A stretch of 64,000 nt of DNA from NCBI RefSeq assembly GCF_023898315.1, contig NC_064619.1:303342150-303406149 (forward strand), in the 5' to 3' direction. The stretch comes from Schistocerca nitens. Taxonomy: Eukaryota > Arthropoda > Insecta > Orthoptera > Acrididae. The notes beneath the pieces were generated by a model, which saw only the letters and a program-made list of their open reading frames with translations, made no database searches and was not told the origin of the DNA. The position numbers and the translations under genes are program-made. Of the stretch, positions 52,357-61,933 are shown piece after piece (position 1 is the first letter of the stretch; each line of letters opens with the position of its first letter).

Positions 52357-52552
52357 GCCGCGCGGGGCAGCCGCCTTGTCACAGTCCCCGTGGCTTCCCC
52401 CGTCGGTGGTTCGAGTTCTTCCTCGGGCATGGGTGTGTGAATTGTCCATGGCATAAGTTAGTTTAAGTTAGATTAAGTAGTGTGTAAACTTAGAGACCGA
52501 TGCCCTGAGCAGTTTGCTCCCATAATTTCTTACCACAAATTTACAATTTTTG
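52357..52552 (+). repeat. tRNA-derived SINE (GCATAAGTTAG family)
   Basis: The head GCCGCGCGGGGCAGCCGCC and B-box-like GGTTCGAGTTCTTCC precede CATGGCATAAGTTAGTTTAA and a tail ending CCACAAATTTACAATTTTT. It is related to the minus-strand copy at 39799. No target duplication was recognised. Confidence 0.78.
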
Positions 52553-53570
52553 CACCTATTTCCCTTACCAGTTTATCTCCTGTCGAGATTACCTCTGGAA
52601 TTTCCAGTCAGCCAAATCGATGTCTCACGTCGATCAACAGGCTATATCTAACCTCAAGGATCCTATCCCCAATCCTTCGTCAAACTCTAATCCTGGGACG
52701 GAACATCGTAGAATGTGATGCTCTCATGATGCATATTACTGCTCGTAGTTCCACTCTCCGTGCACATGTCGCGCTGAAATCAGGTTTCCGAAGCATTGAA
52801 AGCAGGTAATTTGTGGTTAAAGTCTCGTCAAGGTTATTAGACATGGATATTTTGAAAGGGTGGTGAAGGAAATCGGTAGTGACCTTTCGAAGGGCATTGA
52901 CACACAAACAGGGGGCCAGGTGGTAAAGGAACAGAAACTGTGGAGAGTCGAAAGAGGAGAAGATTGTGTCTTGTGGGAGCACAGTAACCAGTCACAAAGG
53001 GACATCTGATTTGATTTACGGAATTTAGGAAGCACGAAGAAGGTACAAGTGCAGGGAGTGATGAGGTGAGGAGAGTGGTAGACTTAAGAGAAGTTCTGGG
53101 ACGGATCTACAGATGTGAGAAGTAATTGGTGATACTGCTGAGTTTCAAGAATGAGGTCCCTGTGGCAGGATTTCTAGGTGGACAAATCTGACAGCTGATG
53201 GAGATCCTCTGCCAGTTAATCCCAGAGGTTCATAACCTAAGTGGTTAGCGATTAAGCGATTTAGCAAAATTAAGTAAAACCAAAAAATGGATGACCGGAC
53301 AGTGGATCGAAGCGCACTCCTCACGAAGAAAAGTTCAGTAGTGCCAGTGCGACACTTCGCTCGGTTGACTCCGCGGATCATTTGCGTTAAATTACTGTGG
53401 AGCTTAGGCATCATCATCACTGTGTGCGTGATACTGTTAGAGTAATCATACATACAGTTTACGTTCTTCAAGCTGTGCTAAACTAGTGCACCGCTTTTGC
53501 TATTTCACTGATGGCTCTGAAGGATGCCGATTAGATGAAGGTCTTCTTGAGAAATTCATATATCAGTTTC
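52553..53570. other. unassigned; contains the source of a 57-bp patch
   Basis: A 100-codon minus frame (52680-52982) and others overlap without a recognisable domain. The stretch 52624-52680 recurs almost exactly at 54312-54368 inside the neighbouring foldback element. Confidence 0.5.
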
Positions 53571-53573
53571 TTA

Positions 53574-54583
53574 CAAGGGAACCTCCCCATTGCAGCCCCC
53601 TCAGATTTAGTTATAACTTGGCACAGTGGATAGGCCTTGATAAATTGAACACAGATCGATTGAGAAAACAGGAAGAAGTTGTGTGGAACTGTGAAAAAAT
53701 AAGCAAAATATACAAACTGAGTAGTTCATGGGCCACATAGGCAACATCAAGGAACACGTGAGCTCAGGAGCGCCGTGGTCCCGTGGTAGAGTGAGCAGCT
53801 GCAGAAAAAGAGGTCCAGGGTTCAAGTCTTCCCACGAGTGAAAATTTTACTTTCTTTATTTTTGCATAGTTATTATCTGTCCGTTCGTTCGTTGACGTCT
53901 CTGTTCACTGTAATAAGTTTAGTGTCTGTGTTTTGCGACCGCATCGCAAAACCGTGCGATTAGTAGACGAAAGGACGTGCCTCTCCAATCGGAACCGAAA
54001 ACATTTGATCGCAAGGTCATAGGTCAACCGATTCCTCCACAGGAAAACACATCTGATATATTCTATACGACACTGGTGACGGCATGTGCGTCATATGACA
54101 GGAATATGTTGTCGACCCACCTAACTTGTACACTTGGCGAATGGGTAAAAAGATTCTTCTACCTTGCCCGATTTAGGTTTTCTTGTGGATGTGATAATCA
54201 CTCCCAAAAAAGTGATGAAAACATAAGAGTTTGTCACATGAACTGAAAATAAAAAATTAAAGTTTTCACTCGATGGAAGATTTGAACCAAGGACCTTTCG
54301 TTCCGCAGCTGCTCACGTCGATCAACAGGCTATATCTAACCTCAAGGATCCTATCCCAAATCCTTCGTGAACCACGAGACCACGGCGGTCCTGCGGTCCC
54401 AGTGTCCTTAATGTTGCCTATGTTGCCATGAACTACTCAGTTTGTATATTTTGCTTATTTTTTCACAGTTCCACACAACTTCTTCCTGTTTTCTCAATTG
54501 ATCTGTGTTCAGTTTTTCAAGGCCTATCCACTGTGCCAACTTATAACTAAATCTGAGGGGGGTGCGATGGGGAGGTTCCCTTG
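53574..54583. mobile_element. foldback DNA element with TTA duplication (PIF/Harbinger-type MITE)
   Basis: CAAGGGAACCTCCCCAT at the left and ATGGGGAGGTTCCCTTG at the right are flanked by TTA at 53571-53573 and 54584-54586. The arms (about 53574-53850 and 54260-54583) match through ATAGGCCTTGA, AGAAGTTGTGTGGAACTGTG and CAAACTGAGTAGTTCATGG. Each arm contains a tRNA-like stretch (CGTGGT.GAGCAGCTGC...GTTCAAGTCTTCCC). No transposase is encoded. TTA duplication suggests mobilisation by a PIF/Harbinger enzyme. Confidence 0.8.
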
Positions 54584-54586
54584 TTA

Positions 54587-54817
54587 GCAATTGTGCACCC
54601 GTATCATCTACCCATCTGTTTGTTGAACAATCAAGACATCGCTGTCTTAGGGGCATTTTAGAAGCGGGAAACGATAAATGTTTGAACTCTACAGCTTTAG
54701 AACTATAGTTGTATGGCTACACAAAGAATAATGTGCGTAAGACAGCGTACTTATATCTAACAGTATGGTATCGTCCGAAGGACGAGGTCCCATGTCAAAA
54801 GTTGGTACCTCACGTCG
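54587..54817. other. short unassigned spacer
   Basis: Nothing recognisable between the foldback element and the next SINE. Confidence 0.4.
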
Positions 54818-54832
54818 GAACCACAAGTAAGG

Positions 54833-55032
54833 GGCCGGTCGTGGTGGCCGAGGGGCTCTAGGCGCTTCAGTCCGGAACCGCGCGACTGCTACAGTCGCAG
54901 GTTCGAATCCTGCCTCGGGCGTGGATATGTGCGATGTCCTTAGGTTAGTTAGCTTTAAGTAGTTCTAAGTTCTAGGGGACTGATGACCTCAGATGGTAAG
55001 TCCCATTGTGCTCTGAGCCATTTGAACCATTT
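54833..55032 (+). repeat. tRNA-derived SINE with 14-15-bp target duplication
   Basis: The head GGCCGGTCGTGGTGGCCGAG and B-box-like GGTTCGAATCCTGCC are followed by the CTTAGGTTAGTTAG body, ending GAGCCATTTGAACCATTT. GAACCACAAGTAAGG occurs at 54818-54832 and 55033-55047. Confidence 0.92.
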
Positions 55033-55047
55033 GAACCACAAGTAAGG

Positions 55048-55590
55048 ACAGTCGCTGCCATACGCATGAGAGCCGTCACCGAAGGCACACCCTCAAGAAG
55101 TTCCATACGCCAGCGCTGCCGGAAGTTACTTATGTTAGAGCGCAGTGCCGTTCAGTCTCAATCAGCACTTTCGATGACAACGTCGTCTTACTTCAGATCG
55201 AGTAGCTCGAATTGTGTTAAAAGCATATCGAAGTTAACAGTCTATTGTACAATGAGATGAGACCATCATTCAGAATTGTATCAAATGATAAAAGTCGTAA
55301 TGTTCAGTGGAAGTAACAAACAGATTTTGTTCTTCCTGCGGACATGGACACTTTTCAAATTAATTTCTGAATGTTAATTTTTCCTAAGGTGTTCTAATAT
55401 TTTGTGTGTGTTATAGTACCTGCTCGATTTCCTCCAGAAGCAAATCTAGCCGAATGATCTGACTGGTTGTTCCTGACGTTTGTTTCAGTGGTATGAATTT
55501 ATATCATCCGAACTCCTACGAGAAACAATAACTTGCGGGTAGGGTGTTAATGGGCGAGAGACGCTGCACTGCAGCGTGCGATAAGTTTGA
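55048..55590. other. unassigned spacer
   Basis: An 84-codon plus frame (55006-55260) partly overlaps the SINE and has no domain. No other signal was seen. Confidence 0.35.
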
Positions 55591-55604
55591 AATTTGAGTC
55601 GGTT

Positions 55605-55690
55605 AGGAACCACAGGCAGAAATGGTTAGGGCAGCCGCTCATGGAAGCGATAAATCCAGGTTCCAGTCCCGGTCAAGCACACATTATCAA
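55605..55690 (+). repeat. degenerate tRNA-like SINE head
   Basis: GGTTAGGGCAGCCGCTCATG and GGTTCCAGTCCCGGTCAAGC resemble the A- and B-box parts of another tRNA-derived SINE family, ending CACACATTATCA. The copy is short and degraded. Confidence 0.5.
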
Positions 55691-55844
55691 CTTTCGACAA
55701 TGCATTACCACAGTCTACTCTGCGGTTGGAAGTAAAGAGTTTCTCACCTATCCTTTCCCTTTCTTTGCCAGTCCTCTATTTCATACTAAGGTCTAGGCTT
55801 GCTAGGACCCGCTACAGTGCCGATACGAATCTCAAGTGGTTTTT

Positions 55845-56690
55845 CGTCCATACTAAATCTACATCTATATGGATACTCTGCAAATCGCACTTAAGTGCCT
55901 GGCAGAGGATTCACCGAACCATCTTCACAATAATTCTCTGATATTCCACTCTCGAACAGCGCGCGGAATAAACGAACACCTATATCTTTTCGTGAGAGCT
56001 CTGATTTCCCTTATTTTACTATGATGACCGTTTCTCCTTGTAAAGTACGGTGTCAGCAAAATATTTTCGCCATAGGAGAAAAAAGTTGGTGAGCCCGTCA
56101 CTACTTCCCCTATTTCTCGATAATACAAGACGTTCCGCCCTTCTTTGAACTTTCTCGGCGTACTCCGTTAATCGTGTCTGTTAAGGATCGCACACCGCGC
56201 AGCAGTACTCGCAAACAGGACGGACAAGCGTAGTATAGGCATTCTCTTTAGTAGATCTGTTGCATCTTTTAAGTTTTCTGCCAAGAAATCGCAGTTTATG
56301 GTTCGCCGTCCCCACAAACGTTTTCTGTGTGTTCCTTTCAATTTAAGTTTTCGTACTTGTAATTCCTAGGTATTTAGTTCAATTTACTGCCTTTACATCT
56401 GACTGATTTATCGTGTAACCGAAGTTTAAGGAATTCCTTTCAGCAATCATTTAGATAACTTTACACTTGTCATTATTTAGGTTCAATTGTCAATTTTTGC
56501 GCCACACAGATATCTTTTCTAATTCGTTTTTTCAGTTTGTTTTGGTCTTCTGATGACTTTTCTATGCGATAAACAACACTATCATTTGTAAACAACCTAT
56601 GGCCGCTGCTCAGATGGTCTCCTAAACCTTTGATATAGATAAGGAACAGCAGAGGGCCTATAGCAAACGTTAATAGACAACTGCTGTCGC
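55845..56690 (-). pseudogene. LINE 3' end, minus strand
   Basis: On the minus strand, near 56660-56480, IGPLLFLIYIKGLGDHLSSG, HRLFTNDSVVYR and KKRIRKDICVAQKLTI are the RT block around the FADD box, here changed to FTND. The sequence then continues as decayed coding and 3' region down to the simple tail near 55860 (ATATAGATGTAGATTTAG). 5'-truncated, with many stops. Confidence 0.72.
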
Positions 56691-56860
56691 CAACGAAGGG
56701 CTGTATCCGCTTTCCTTGTTGCATGTAAGTGTGCGAAACAGCGAGTCTTCTGTAAATTACAAGTAATAAACATGATTCCAGACTACGCTGTGTCACTGAC
56801 ACCTCAGGGCGTATCATAGCCATCTACACCACAAACTTGCACCATTTGTGTCATCAACTC

Positions 56861-57051
56861 GCCGGCCGCGGTGGTCTAGCGGTTCTAGGCGCGCAGTCCG
56901 GAACCGTGAGACTGCTACGGTCGCAGGTTCGAATCCTGCCTCGGGCATGGATGTGTGTGATGTCCTTAGGTTAGTTAGGTTTAAGTAGTTCTACGTTCTA
57001 GGGGACTGATGACCACAGATGTTAAGTCCCATAGTGCTCAGAGCCATTTTT
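56861..57051 (+). repeat. tRNA-derived SINE with 12-bp target duplication
   Basis: The head GCCGGCCGCGGTGGTCTAGC, B-box-like GGTTCGAATCCTGCC and CTTAGGTTAGTTAGG body end in CAGAGCCATTTTT. TGTCATCAACTC flanks it at 56849-56860 and 57052-57063. Confidence 0.93.
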
Positions 57052-57165
57052 TGTCATCAACTCACCCGCGCAGCTTACAAACGCACTAAAAATCCTGACG
57101 ACCGCTGAAGCTGGTGTCAAGAAGTGGGCCTTATACCGCGCCGCTGCAACAGATGATGAGTCCGC

Positions 57166-57357
57166 TAGCGTTCTCGCTTCCCGCACCCGGGTTCCCGGGT
57201 TCGATTCCCGGCGGGGTCAGGGATTTTCTCTGCCTCGTGATGACTGGGTGTTGTGTGATGTCCTTAGGTTAGTTAGGTTTAAGTAGTTCTAAGTTCTAGG
57301 GGACTTATGACCATAGATGTTAAGTCCCATAGTGCTCAGAGCCATTTGAACAATTTT
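57166..57357 (+). repeat. hybrid tRNA-derived SINE with 12-bp target duplication
   Basis: The 5' part (GGGTTCGATTCCCGGCGGGG, GGGATTTTCTCTGCC, GACTGGGTGTTGTGT) resembles the SINE at 16714. From TGTCCTTAGGTTAGTTAGG on, it follows the family at 56861. TGATGAGTCCGC flanks it at 57154-57165 and 57358-57369, so the hybrid inserted as one unit. Confidence 0.9.
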
Positions 57358-57369
57358 TGATGAGTCCGC

Positions 57370-57846
57370 CTTACGCCAGCACCAATAAGACTGGCGTCAG
57401 TTTATGACGTCACCATCGTCACCACAGGAGCTTCACTCATCTTGCAGTCAATGTTTCACATGTTACAGGTCGGTGAGCGAGGAGCATTTTGTTAACCTTG
57501 TAACTGGCCGTTTCCATTCCGTAATTCGTTGGCCATTTTAGACGGCAAGGACAGTCGTTTTAATCTGAAAGTATCTCTTCTAGAACCATGTGAACCTCTT
57601 GACTTACCTGCTTTTAAGGGTAACTTTCGTGGGTCATATTTAACACCCGACCTTGTACATTTTGCAGTCCTTCTGATCACGAAATCTGTGCCAGACATAT
57701 GTTACGCTTGTAGATGTAGGCGTCATTTGACAACATATTATACTGAATGTAGATCGGCTTTAATAGACCATGAGAACTAGGGTAACTTATTGTGTATTGA
57801 GCACTCTGTTGGATGAACCTGGTGTCGATGCGTTTTGTACTGTATA
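57370..57846. other. unassigned spacer
   Basis: An 83-codon plus frame (57529-57780) and a 68-codon minus frame overlap. Neither matches a family I know. Confidence 0.35.
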
Positions 57847-58618
57847 CAGGGTGTTACAAAAAGGTACGGCCAAACTTTCAGGAAACATTCCTCACACACA
57901 AATAAAGAAAAGATGCTATGTGGACATGTGTCCGGAAACGCTTAATATCCATGTTAAAGCTCATTTTAGTTTGTTCTTCCACCTACGCTCAATGGAGCAC
58001 GTTATCATGATTTCATACGGGATACTCTACCTGTGCTGCTAGAACATGTGTCTTTACAAGTACGACACAACATGTGGTTCATGCACGATGGAGCTCCTGC
58101 ACATTTCAGTCGAAGTGTTCGTACGCTTCTCAACAACAGATTCGGTGACGGATGGATTGGTAGAGGCGGACCAATTCCATGGCCTCCACGCTCTCCTGAC
58201 CTCAACCCTCTTGACTTTCATTTATGGGGGCATTTGAAAGCTCTTGTCTACGCAACCCCGGTACCAAATGTAGAGACTCTTCGTGCTCGTATTGCGGATG
58301 GCTGTGATACAATACGCCATTCTCCAGGGCTGCATCAGCGCATCAGGGATTCCATGCGACGGAGGGTGGATGCATGTATCCTCGCTAACGGAGGACGTTT
58401 TGAACATTTCCTGTAACAAAGTGTTTCAAGTCACGCTGGTACGTTATGTTGCTGTGTGTTTCCATTCCATTATTAATGTGATTTGGAGAGAAGTAATAAA
58501 ATGAGCTCTAACATGGAAAGTAAGCGTTTCCGAACACATGTCCACATAACATATTTTCTTTCTTTGTGTGTGAGGAATGTTTCCTGAAAGTTTGGTCGTA
58601 CCTTTTTGTAACACCCTG
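57847..58618 (+). mobile_element. internally deleted mariner-like element, about 125-bp inverted repeats
   Basis: TA lies at 57845-57846 and 58619-58620. The ends CAGGGTGTTACAAAAAGGTA and TACCTTTTTGTAACACCCTG extend inward about 125 bp (through ATGTGGACATGTGT and ACATG.TAAAGCTCATTTT). Only the last third of a transposase remains. At 772 bp it is a non-autonomous deletion derivative. Confidence 0.92.
58033..58416 (+). pseudogene. C-terminal DD41D mariner-like transposase fragment
   Basis: The frame reads LLEHVSLQVRHNMWFMHDGA, then IGRGGPIPWPPRSPDLNPLD and FHLWGHLKALVYATPV, ending NGGRFEHFL at 58416. The second and third catalytic Asp residues are separated by 41 residues. The N-terminal and first-Asp regions are deleted at about 57975-58000. 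The remaining frame has no disruption, so the deletion may be fairly young. Confidence 0.9.
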
Positions 58619-58639
58619 TATTTATTTAATTTTTTGGGT

Positions 58640-59045
58640 AGCAATGGAGCATGCAAGATGTTGGCAAAAACATGCTCCACTAGTACAGGTAACTCTGTTG
58701 CCACAACGACAGAGCAAATTCTTAGGTTACAAGCAACCTTCGAACGAAAAGATGGCGAATTAGCATATTACAAGTGACAGGCAGAGGCTCTGAAGCTTAG
58801 AAGCATCAAGTACTGGAACATCTTGACTAAGTTAAGGCCATACCGAATGTATCCTCTCGTCCTATGAATCCTGCAGTAGCAAACTTCACATCGTCTTTAT
58901 CTGGCAAGCTAACAGAGAACATACCCGCATTTGTCAACAACGTCGCAGCTGCACTCGAGTTGGGCAGGTAGGCTGCCGAAATTAGCCTTCGTATGGCCAG
59001 TTTGCGGCTGATTGAAGAGCCTAAAACTAACGAACAAATACCATC
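58640..59045 (+). pseudogene. possible retrotransposon gag fragment
   Basis: Plus-strand frames give TTEQILRLQATFERKDGELA near 58705-58770 and, after stops, VANFTSSLSGKLTENIPAFV with NNVAAALELG and EISLRMASLRL near 58875-59010. The second part resembles the capsid start of gag proteins in Ty3/gypsy or related retroelements. The match is pattern-based and weak. A gypsy pol remnant on the same strand lies 3.4 kb downstream. Confidence 0.4.
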
Positions 59046-59051
59046 AAAATA

Positions 59052-59275
59052 GGCCTTGAAGACCCAACAGTGCTGACCGCCCGCTGTGTAATCCTCAGCC
59101 CTCAGGCGTAGCCGGACGCGGATACGGAGGGGCATGTAGTGAGCACAATGCTCTGCCGGCCGTTGTCGGTATTCGATACCAGTGTCGCTACTTCTCAATC
59201 AAGTAGCTCCTCAATTGGCCTCACAAGTACTGAGAGCACCCCGCTTGCTTGCAGCAGGGGTCGGAGAAGCAAGCT
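59052..59275 (-). repeat. 5S-type SINE, 5'-truncated copy
   Basis: It shares with 3979-4279 the plus-strand order GGCC.TGAAG.CCCA, TCAGGCGTAG, TCGATACCAGTGTCG.TACT-type core, TCAAGTAGCTCCTCA and CCTCACAAG..CTGAG. The 5S rRNA-like head is absent, so this copy is truncated at its 5' side near 59270. Confidence 0.7.
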
Positions 59276-59280
59276 TAAGG

Positions 59281-59700
59281 AGGTAATATGAATAAAATTA
59301 CATTAATTTGTACTTTTTTATTTACGTTAGCTTCAGTTAACTGCAAATACCACCACTAACACAATGAACGTACGATTTGTACTCTGTATCAAAAAATGAG
59401 CTGAAACCGACGACCATCAGCCTCAATGCAAGCGTACGGCTGGCAAACAGGATTTGACACACCCTGACAAATATCGCTGGTGTGTTTCGAATCAAATCAC
59501 TAATTCCATTCCGTATCCGCTGGGGCCTCATACACAAGTGACATTAGACATCTCAATAGGAAATAATCAAGAGGATCCAGGTCAGGTGACCTCGCAGGTC
59601 ATGGAACAGGACCTCTCCTTCCAATCCAGCGACCAGGAAATGCAGCATTGTGATGTTTCCGAACATTTACACTGAAGTGAGACGGTGCACCGTCATGTTG
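59281..59700 (-). pseudogene. mariner-like transposase C-terminal fragment, minus strand
   Basis: Read on the minus strand from 59700, shifting frames give QHDGAPSHFSVNVRKHHNAA, FPGRWIGRRGPVP, ARSPDLDPLDYFLL and SLVYEAPADTEW, the QHDGAP and SPDL.PLD boxes of mariner-like enzymes. A poly(A)-like AATAAAAAAG follows near 59310. Stops are numerous and no terminal repeats are visible. Confidence 0.72.
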
Positions 59701-59935
59701 AATAGGTCAGTTGTTGATTCATTGCACGTTAGGCTGGCCGCAAGATGAGACGCAGGTCCGTGAGGTGACGCAGGGTGACTCACGGTGAGTTTTTGCGAAC
59801 CACACAACTGAATGGTCCTGCGCGCGTTAGAGCGCAGCGTGACGTGGCGCAGTTCCTGCGCTTGGTGACCCTGCGGACCGCAGTCTCCTGTACGCAGTTT
59901 ACTCTCACGGTGGTTCTGGCTGTTGGTTGTTCGAA

Positions 59936-60145
59936 ATGGAGGAAAAGCTAACTGAAGCCGTACGTGTTCGCAAAGTTCTGTATGATACAAGCCATGAAGA
60001 TTACTTGAAAACGAAGCTGAAAGCTGAGAAGTGGGAGGAAGTGGCCAAGGAAACGGACATACGAAATGATAAGTTGCAGTGTAATTCTTTGTTAACATTC
60101 TGCTACTCTGTAGCAAATTTTCGTGATGTGCTCTGTCTTGGTTAA
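59936..60145 (+). CDS. MADF/Myb-SANT-like accessory protein fragment of PIF/Harbinger
   Basis: From Met 59936 (an earlier in-frame Met is at 59927) the frame reads EEKLTEAVRVRKVLYDTSHE and DYLKTKLKAEKWEEVAKETD. This is the first two helices of a MADF domain, the Myb-like DNA-binding protein that PIF/Harbinger elements encode beside their transposase. After about residue 45 the match ends; the third helix is absent or interrupted, and the frame closes at 60145. I infer a truncated or intron-interrupted ORF2. It is not clear that any product is made. Confidence 0.65.
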   Translation: MEEKLTEAVRVRKVLYDTSHEDYLKTKLKAEKWEEVAKETDIRNDKLQCNSLLTFCYSVANFRDVLCLG

Positions 60146-60149
60146 ATGT

Positions 60150-60264
60150 TTATCAGAAAAGATGCCTGGGTTCCTTACAATATCATTCCTTACTAGCGTG
60201 TAGTCCTCCATATCTACCAGTGAAAACGGAGTAGATGGATTTAACCACGTCTTTGATATCAATA
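60150..60264 (-). pseudogene. short LINE endonuclease-like fragment
   Basis: On the minus strand ISKTWLNPSTPFSLVDMEDY and TLVRNDIVRNPG resemble the endonuclease segment around the catalytic Glu (usual pattern SETWL....V.L.GY...R.D). It lies between the MADF frame and Tc1-A copy 4. It may be a LINE scrap inside the Harbinger element, or coincidence. Confidence 0.4.
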
Positions 60265-60266
60265 TA

Positions 60267-61688
60267 CACTCCTGGAAATTGAAATAAGAACACCGTGAAT
60301 TCATTGTCCCAGGAAGGGGAAACTTTATTGACACATTCCTGGGGTCAGATACATCACATGATCACACTGACAGAACCACAGGCACATAGACACAGGCAAC
60401 AGAGCATGCACAATGTCGGCACTAGTACAGTGTATATCCACCTTTCGCAGCAATGCAGGCTGCTATTCTCCCATGGAGACGATCGTAGAGATGCTGGATG
60501 TAGTCCTGTGCAACGGCTTGCCATGCCATTTCCACCTGGCGCCTCAGTTGGACCAGCGTTCGTGCTGGACGTGCAGATCGCGTGAGACGACGCTTCATCC
60601 AGTCCCAAACATGCTCAATGGGGGACAGATCCGGAGATCTTGCTGGCCATGGTAGTTGACTTACACCTTCTAGAGCACGTTGGGTGGCACGGGATACATG
60701 CGGACGTGCATTGTCCTGTTGGAACAGCAAGTTCCCTTGCCGGTCAAGGAATGGTAGAACGATGGGTTCGATGACGGTTTGGATGTACCGTGCACTATTC
60801 AGTGTCCCCTCGACGATCACCAGTGGTGTACGGCCAGTGTAGGAGATCGCTCCCCACACCATGATGCCGGGTGTTGGCCCTGTGTGCCTCGGTCGTATGC
60901 AGTCCTGATTGTGGCGCTCACCTGCACGGCGCCAAACACGCATACGACCATCATTGGCACCAAGGCAGAAGCGACTCTCATCGCTGAAGACGACACGTCT
61001 CCATTCGTCCCTCCATTCACGCCTGTCGCGACACCACTGGAGGCGGGCTGCACGATGTTGGGGCGTGAGCGGAAGACGGCCTAACGGTGTGCGGGACCGT
61101 AGCCCAGCTTCATGGAGACGGTTGCGAATGGTCCTCGCCGATACCCCAGGAGCAACAGTGTCCCTAATTTGCTGGGAAGTGGCGGTGCGGTCCCCTACGG
61201 CACTGCGTAGGATCCTACGGTCTTGGCGTGCATCCGTGCGTCGCTGCGGTCCGGTCCCAGGTCGACGGGCACGTGCACCTTCCGCCGACCACTGGCCACA
61301 ACATCGATGTACTGTGGAGACCTCACGCCCCACGTGTTGAGCAATTCGGCGGTACGTCCACCCGGCCTCCCGCATGCCCACTATACGCCCTCGCTCAAAG
61401 TCCGTCAACTGCACATACGGTTCACGTCCACGCTGTCGCGGCATGCTACCAGTGTTAAAGACTGCGATGGAGCTCCGTATGCCACGGCAAACTGGCTGAC
61501 ACTGACGGCGGCGGTGCACAAATGCTGCGCAGCTAGCGCCATTCGACGGCCAACACCGCGGTTCCTGGTGTGTCCGCTGTGCCGTGCGTGTGATCATTGC
61601 TTGTACAGCCCTCTCGCAGTGTCCGGAGCAAGTATGGTGGGTCTGACACACCGGTGTCAATGTGTTCTTTTTTCCATTTCCAGGAGTG
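60267..61688 (-). mobile_element. Tc1-like transposon family A, copy 4
   Basis: 1422 bp, reversed relative to copies 1-3. Ends are CACTCCTGGAAATTGAAA at the left and CCATTTCCAGGAGTG at the right. TA lies at 60265-60266 and 61689-61690. The host is a PIF/Harbinger remnant. Confidence 0.94.
60422..61444 (-). CDS. Tc1-A transposase, full-length open frame
   Basis: 340 residues from Met 61444 to the stop at 60422. It shows the N-terminal helix-turn-helix (LTDFERGRIVGMREAGWTYR and IAQHVGREVSTVHRC), a second DNA-binding helix region (TSQQIRDTVAPGVSARTIRN), Asp155 in VVFSDESRF, Asp244 in LFQQDNARPH and Glu277 in SPDLSPIEH, and ends AAKGGYTLY. It is the most complete copy here. Differences from copy 3 include a Pro to Ala change in QAV.QDYIQ. 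An open extension up to 61660 lies in the terminal region and is not needed. D-to-E spacing is 32 residues. Confidence 0.9.
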   Translation of the reverse strand: MPRQRGREPYVQLTDFERGRIVGMREAGWTYRRIAQHVGREVSTVHRCCGQWSAEGARARRPGTGPQRRTDARQDRRILRSAVGDRTATSQQIRDTVAPGVSARTIRNRLHEAGLRSRTPLGRLPLTPQHRAARLQWCRDRREWRDEWRRVVFSDESRFCLGANDGRMRVWRRAGERHNQDCIRPRHTGPTPGIMVWGAISYTGRTPLVIVEGTLNSARYIQTVIEPIVLPFLDRQGNLLFQQDNARPHVSRATQRALEGVSQLPWPARSPDLSPIEHVWDWMKRRLTRSARPARTLVQLRRQVEMAWQAVAQDYIQHLYDRLHGRIAACIAAKGGYTLY

Positions 61689-61690
61689 TA

Positions 61691-61933
61691 GAATCGAAAC
61701 TGTCGTCCGAGTACATTTCATTCTTGATGGGACCATGCACTTCTTGGAATTGATCACGGTTTAATCTAAAATAGTTCGTGAATTTTTCATCATCATATTC
61801 CTTAGTTAAAGCGAATTCCCCATGACTTAGTCTTGTACGCACTTTTTTCTGCTTTTTGTTTCATCAAAGTGATGTAACACACCGTTTCGAACTCAGAATC
61901 GGATTCCGATTCTGAACTTATATCTATTAACAT
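61691..61933 (-). pseudogene. PIF/Harbinger transposase, N-terminal fragment
   Basis: From Met 61933 the minus strand reads MLIDISSESESDSEFE, then in another frame TRLSHGEFALTKEYDDEKFT and NYFRLNRDQFQEVHGPI. The NYFR....F pattern is the usual N-terminal helical part before the Harbinger nuclease. A frameshift separates the two parts. Tc1-A copy 4 follows directly and the DDE nuclease is absent. Confidence 0.68.

Noticed and set aside
61223-61753. Open frames of 140-186 codons antisense to each Tc1-A copy (for example 8965-9447, 9330-9890, 19069-19500, 35059-35571, 60909-61340, 61223-61753)
   Set aside because: They recur only because the transposon recurs, lie opposite a GC-rich conserved coding strand, and have no domain of their own.
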